Source: a bacterium
Lineage (GTDB): Bacteria; Cyanobacteriota; Sericytochromatia; S15B-MN24; VGJW01
Direction of reading: 5' to 3'
NCBI GenBank assembly: GCA_021790035.1
Contig: JAJYIO010000084.1
Span: 1 to 8,389, forward strand
Length of the DNA stretch: 8,389 nucleotides
Part shown: in pieces, positions 6,672 through 8,389 of the stretch
How positions within the stretch are numbered: the first letter of the stretch is position 1
Layout: each line of letters starts with the position of its first letter
Program-made: the position numbers and the translations under genes
The notes under the pieces: model-generated
Seen by the model: only the letters and a program-made list of their open reading frames with translations
Databases searched by the model: none
What the model was told of the DNA's origin: nothing

Positions 6672-7670
6672 ATGTCGCAGGGCGACCTGATCCGGCGGGT
6701 AGCCTCTCGGCTCGGGATCGCATGCGATAGCGAAACGACGGCGCCGTTCCTCTTTCGGCTCACCTACCCGAACGGCGGCATCCGGTACGTCCTGGATAGC
6801 GACTTTGCGGTGAACCGGGCTGCGTCCCTGGTCGTCTCCGATATCAAGCCCTGCATCTACCGCTTCCTCGGGCAGGCGGGGCACCCGGTTCCCGAGTACA
6901 AGGTCTTCTTTGCCGATGCGTGGGCCCGGCAGTTCGGCATCGATCGAGACCAGGCGAGCGCTTTTGCCTTCGCGGCAGAGCTCGGTTACCCGGTCGTGGT
7001 CAAGCCGGCCAACTCCTTCAGGGGCCGTGGCGTCCAGCTCGCGTTCGCTCCCGGCGAGCTCGAGCGTGCCATCACGGGCGCCCTGGCGTTCGACTCCATG
7101 TTCATCGTCCAGCGTTACATCGCGGGCGAGGAATATCGGCTCGTGGTTTTCGACGGAGCGGTGCGTCTGGCTTACGAAAAATGCCCTCTCGAGATCGTAG
7201 GGGATGGCCGCAGCACCTGCCAGCAACTGATCGAGGCCAGTCTCGAGGCTAGCCGGAGCGCAGGCATTCCGGCCGACGTCACGGCCGCCGATCCGCGGAT
7301 CGACCCGTTTCTTGCGAACCAGGGCCTGGCGCGAGACGCTGTGCCGGAAGCTGGCAGAACCTGCCGTGCCGGCCTGGCGGCAGGGTTTCCGGCCGGGGGA
7401 CGGCTGGTCGAGCGCTGGAACATGCTGCCAGCCGGCCTCGCCGAAAGGGCGATCGCGGTGGCGCAGGCGTCGGGCTTGCGCCTGGTCGGGCTCGACATCC
7501 TCGTGGCCCCGTCCGGCACCTGCTACACCATCGACGTCAACTCGCCGCCCGCGCTGGAGGGCTACGCGGCGCTGGGCTCGTGCCAGCGCGAGCGGACCGA
7601 AGCGCTGGTCGCCGACCTTCTCTGCGCAACGGGAGCGAGTGCTGCGGTCGTTCCGTGCGAGCCGGCATGA
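6672..7670 (+). CDS. ATP-grasp ligase related to the cyanophycin synthetase ATP-grasp domain
   Basis: The predicted 332-residue protein is a complete ATP-grasp enzyme, a class that joins a carboxylate to an amine or thiol via an acyl-phosphate. An N-terminal region (about 1-75) precedes the nucleotide site: VVVKPANSFRGRGV (108-121), with Lys111 and a glycine-rich loop. VQRYIAGEEYRLVV follows at about 146-159. The middle part, GDGRSTCQQLIE then IDPFLANQG and VPEAG, is the pattern seen in cyanophycin synthetases and related GshF-type ligases. Metal-site motifs are GLDILV (Asp275) and IDVNSPP (Asp288, Asn290), where Asp stands in place of the usual Glu. Unlike cyanophycin synthetase it has no Mur-ligase half, so it is a stand-alone ligase of unknown substrate. 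The start is uncertain: the same frame also has ATG 6594 and GTG 6558. An AGGAGGTG at 6566-6573 fits none of the three well; a promoter inside the longer versions favours 6672. It overlaps the next gene by ATGA. Confidence 0.85.
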   Translation: MSQGDLIRRVASRLGIACDSETTAPFLFRLTYPNGGIRYVLDSDFAVNRAASLVVSDIKPCIYRFLGQAGHPVPEYKVFFADAWARQFGIDRDQASAFAFAAELGYPVVVKPANSFRGRGVQLAFAPGELERAITGALAFDSMFIVQRYIAGEEYRLVVFDGAVRLAYEKCPLEIVGDGRSTCQQLIEASLEASRSAGIPADVTAADPRIDPFLANQGLARDAVPEAGRTCRAGLAAGFPAGGRLVERWNMLPAGLAERAIAVAQASGLRLVGLDILVAPSGTCYTIDVNSPPALEGYAALGSCQRERTEALVADLLCATGASAAVVPCEPA

Positions 7671-8389
7671 TCCTGCCGTTTCCGCTCTCCGTCGTTGCTG
7701 TCGTGGCCGAGAGGCGCGGCATCTCGGTCGAAGTCGAGGAGTTCCGGTACGCATTGCAGCTCCGCTACCCAGGCGGCGCGGTGCGCCACGTTCGCGGGAG
7801 GGTCTTCGACCTCGATCTCTCTACCTCATGCGCTAATGTCGTCTGGCGGAAGTTCAGGACCAGTCGGCTGGCCGCAGCCGGGTTGCCGGTGCCGGCCGGG
7901 GACCTGTTCGGCCCTCCTCGGCCCGAAGGCGCGATCGCGAGGAATATCGGGGAGATGCGCGCCTTTGCGGAAGGTATCGGCTTTCCCGTATACGCGAAGG
8001 CGCCGGCCGCAATCGAGGCCGCCGCGTCGATCCTGGTGGATCGGCCGGAAGCCCTCGAGCAGGCGGCCGCCGGGTTGGTCCAGGCTTGGGGAGGCGTGTA
8101 CGTGCAGGAGCGCCGGGCCGGTCTCCCCGTCGGGGCGATCGTGCTGGACGGGGAGGTGGTCGTGGCGTACGAGGGGCGTCTAGAGCCGGCCGGTGCGGAC
8201 GGCCTTGCGATCGCGACATTGCCCGCAGGATTGCGCGCCGCGGCCGCGACCACCCTCGCCTCCCTCGGCCTCCGGTTCGGCGCCGTCGGATTCCTCTTGC
8301 CACCAGGCAGGGATGACTGGGTCGTGCTGTCGGCGGATCCGGCGCCCGATCTGGGTGCCTTGTGGGTAGCCGGGGGGGACCTGCAGGAC
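7667..8389 (+). CDS. Degenerate ATP-grasp-like paralogue, 3' end beyond window
   Basis: The frame runs without a stop from the ATG at 7667 to the edge of the window (241 codons). Its first four bases overlap the stop of the ATP-grasp gene, so the two are probably co-translated. The protein parallels its neighbour: ALQLRYPGGAVRHV matches LFRLTYPNGGIRYV, AAAGLPVPAGDLF matches GQAGHPVPEYKVF, IVLDGEVVVAYE matches VVFDGAVRLAYE, and LPAGL plus GLRFGAVGFLLPPG match LPAGL plus GLRLVGLDILVAPSG. The catalytic elements are missing. The glycine loop is replaced by KAPAAIEAAAS (only Lys111 kept), the metal Asp becomes Gly, and IDVNSPP becomes VLSADPAP. About 70 residues of the central region are absent. 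I read it as a catalytically inactive ATP-grasp-fold subunit; a regulatory or scaffolding role for the active partner is inference. High Ala content matches its surroundings, and the frame is intact, so it is not an obvious pseudogene. Confidence 0.75.
   Translation, partial: MILPFPLSVVAVVAERRGISVEVEEFRYALQLRYPGGAVRHVRGRVFDLDLSTSCANVVWRKFRTSRLAAAGLPVPAGDLFGPPRPEGAIARNIGEMRAFAEGIGFPVYAKAPAAIEAAASILVDRPEALEQAAAGLVQAWGGVYVQERRAGLPVGAIVLDGEVVVAYEGRLEPAGADGLAIATLPAGLRAAAATTLASLGLRFGAVGFLLPPGRDDWVVLSADPAPDLGALWVAGGDLQD

Noticed and set aside
6636..7754. A 372-codon minus-strand frame across the ATP-grasp gene
   Set aside because: It is Arg/Ala-rich with no family resemblance, and the opposite strand encodes a clear ATP-grasp enzyme.

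Overview
The window is GC-rich bacterial chromosome. Long spurious open frames lie opposite almost every real gene. No integrase, transposase, CRISPR array, phage gene or rRNA is visible. The ClpX zinc finger and the residues after it (LCNEILDEEL) resemble the cyanobacterial type, and the ATP-grasp gene at the right resembles cyanophycin synthetases. My weak guess is a high-GC, possibly non-photosynthetic relative of Cyanobacteria (Sericytochromatia-like). Nothing here proves photosynthesis or fixes the taxon.

Layout, left to right. (1) Positions 1-1099 hold the 3' end of a TPR-like protein, overlapping by 4 bases a gene for a type IV prepilin/pseudopilin-like protein. (2) Positions 1205-4721 are a protein quality-control operon: an extended -10 promoter, a leader of about 150 nt, then tig (trigger factor), clpP and clpX, with 12 bp between tig and clpP and an 8-base overlap between clpP and clpX. 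(3) Convergent to it on the minus strand are a YgjP/DUF45-type zinc metallopeptidase with a long disordered tail (4819-5715) and a thioredoxin (5864-6190). (4) Divergent from thioredoxin is a tRNA-Arg(ACG) at 6396-6469, with its own promoter and a strong intrinsic terminator. (5) The right end (from about 6600) holds an ATP-grasp ligase related to the cyanophycin synthetase ATP-grasp domain. It overlaps by ATGA a second gene that runs off the window.

The second right-hand gene (7667-8389) is the main discovery candidate. It aligns along its length with the ATP-grasp gene just upstream, but it has lost the glycine-rich nucleotide loop, the metal-binding acidic/Asn residues and about 70 residues of the central region. 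It looks like a catalytically dead paralogue translated together with its active partner, perhaps a heteromeric ligase with a pseudo-enzyme subunit. Its substrate is unknown, and the rest of the locus lies beyond the window.

How the genes work together: trigger factor binds nascent chains at the ribosome exit tunnel, and ClpXP degrades tagged or misfolded proteins, so region 2 is one proteostasis unit. Thioredoxin and the metallopeptidase are neighbours on the same strand, but each appears to have its own promoter. The prepilin and TPR genes are coupled by overlap, but no other pilus gene is visible.
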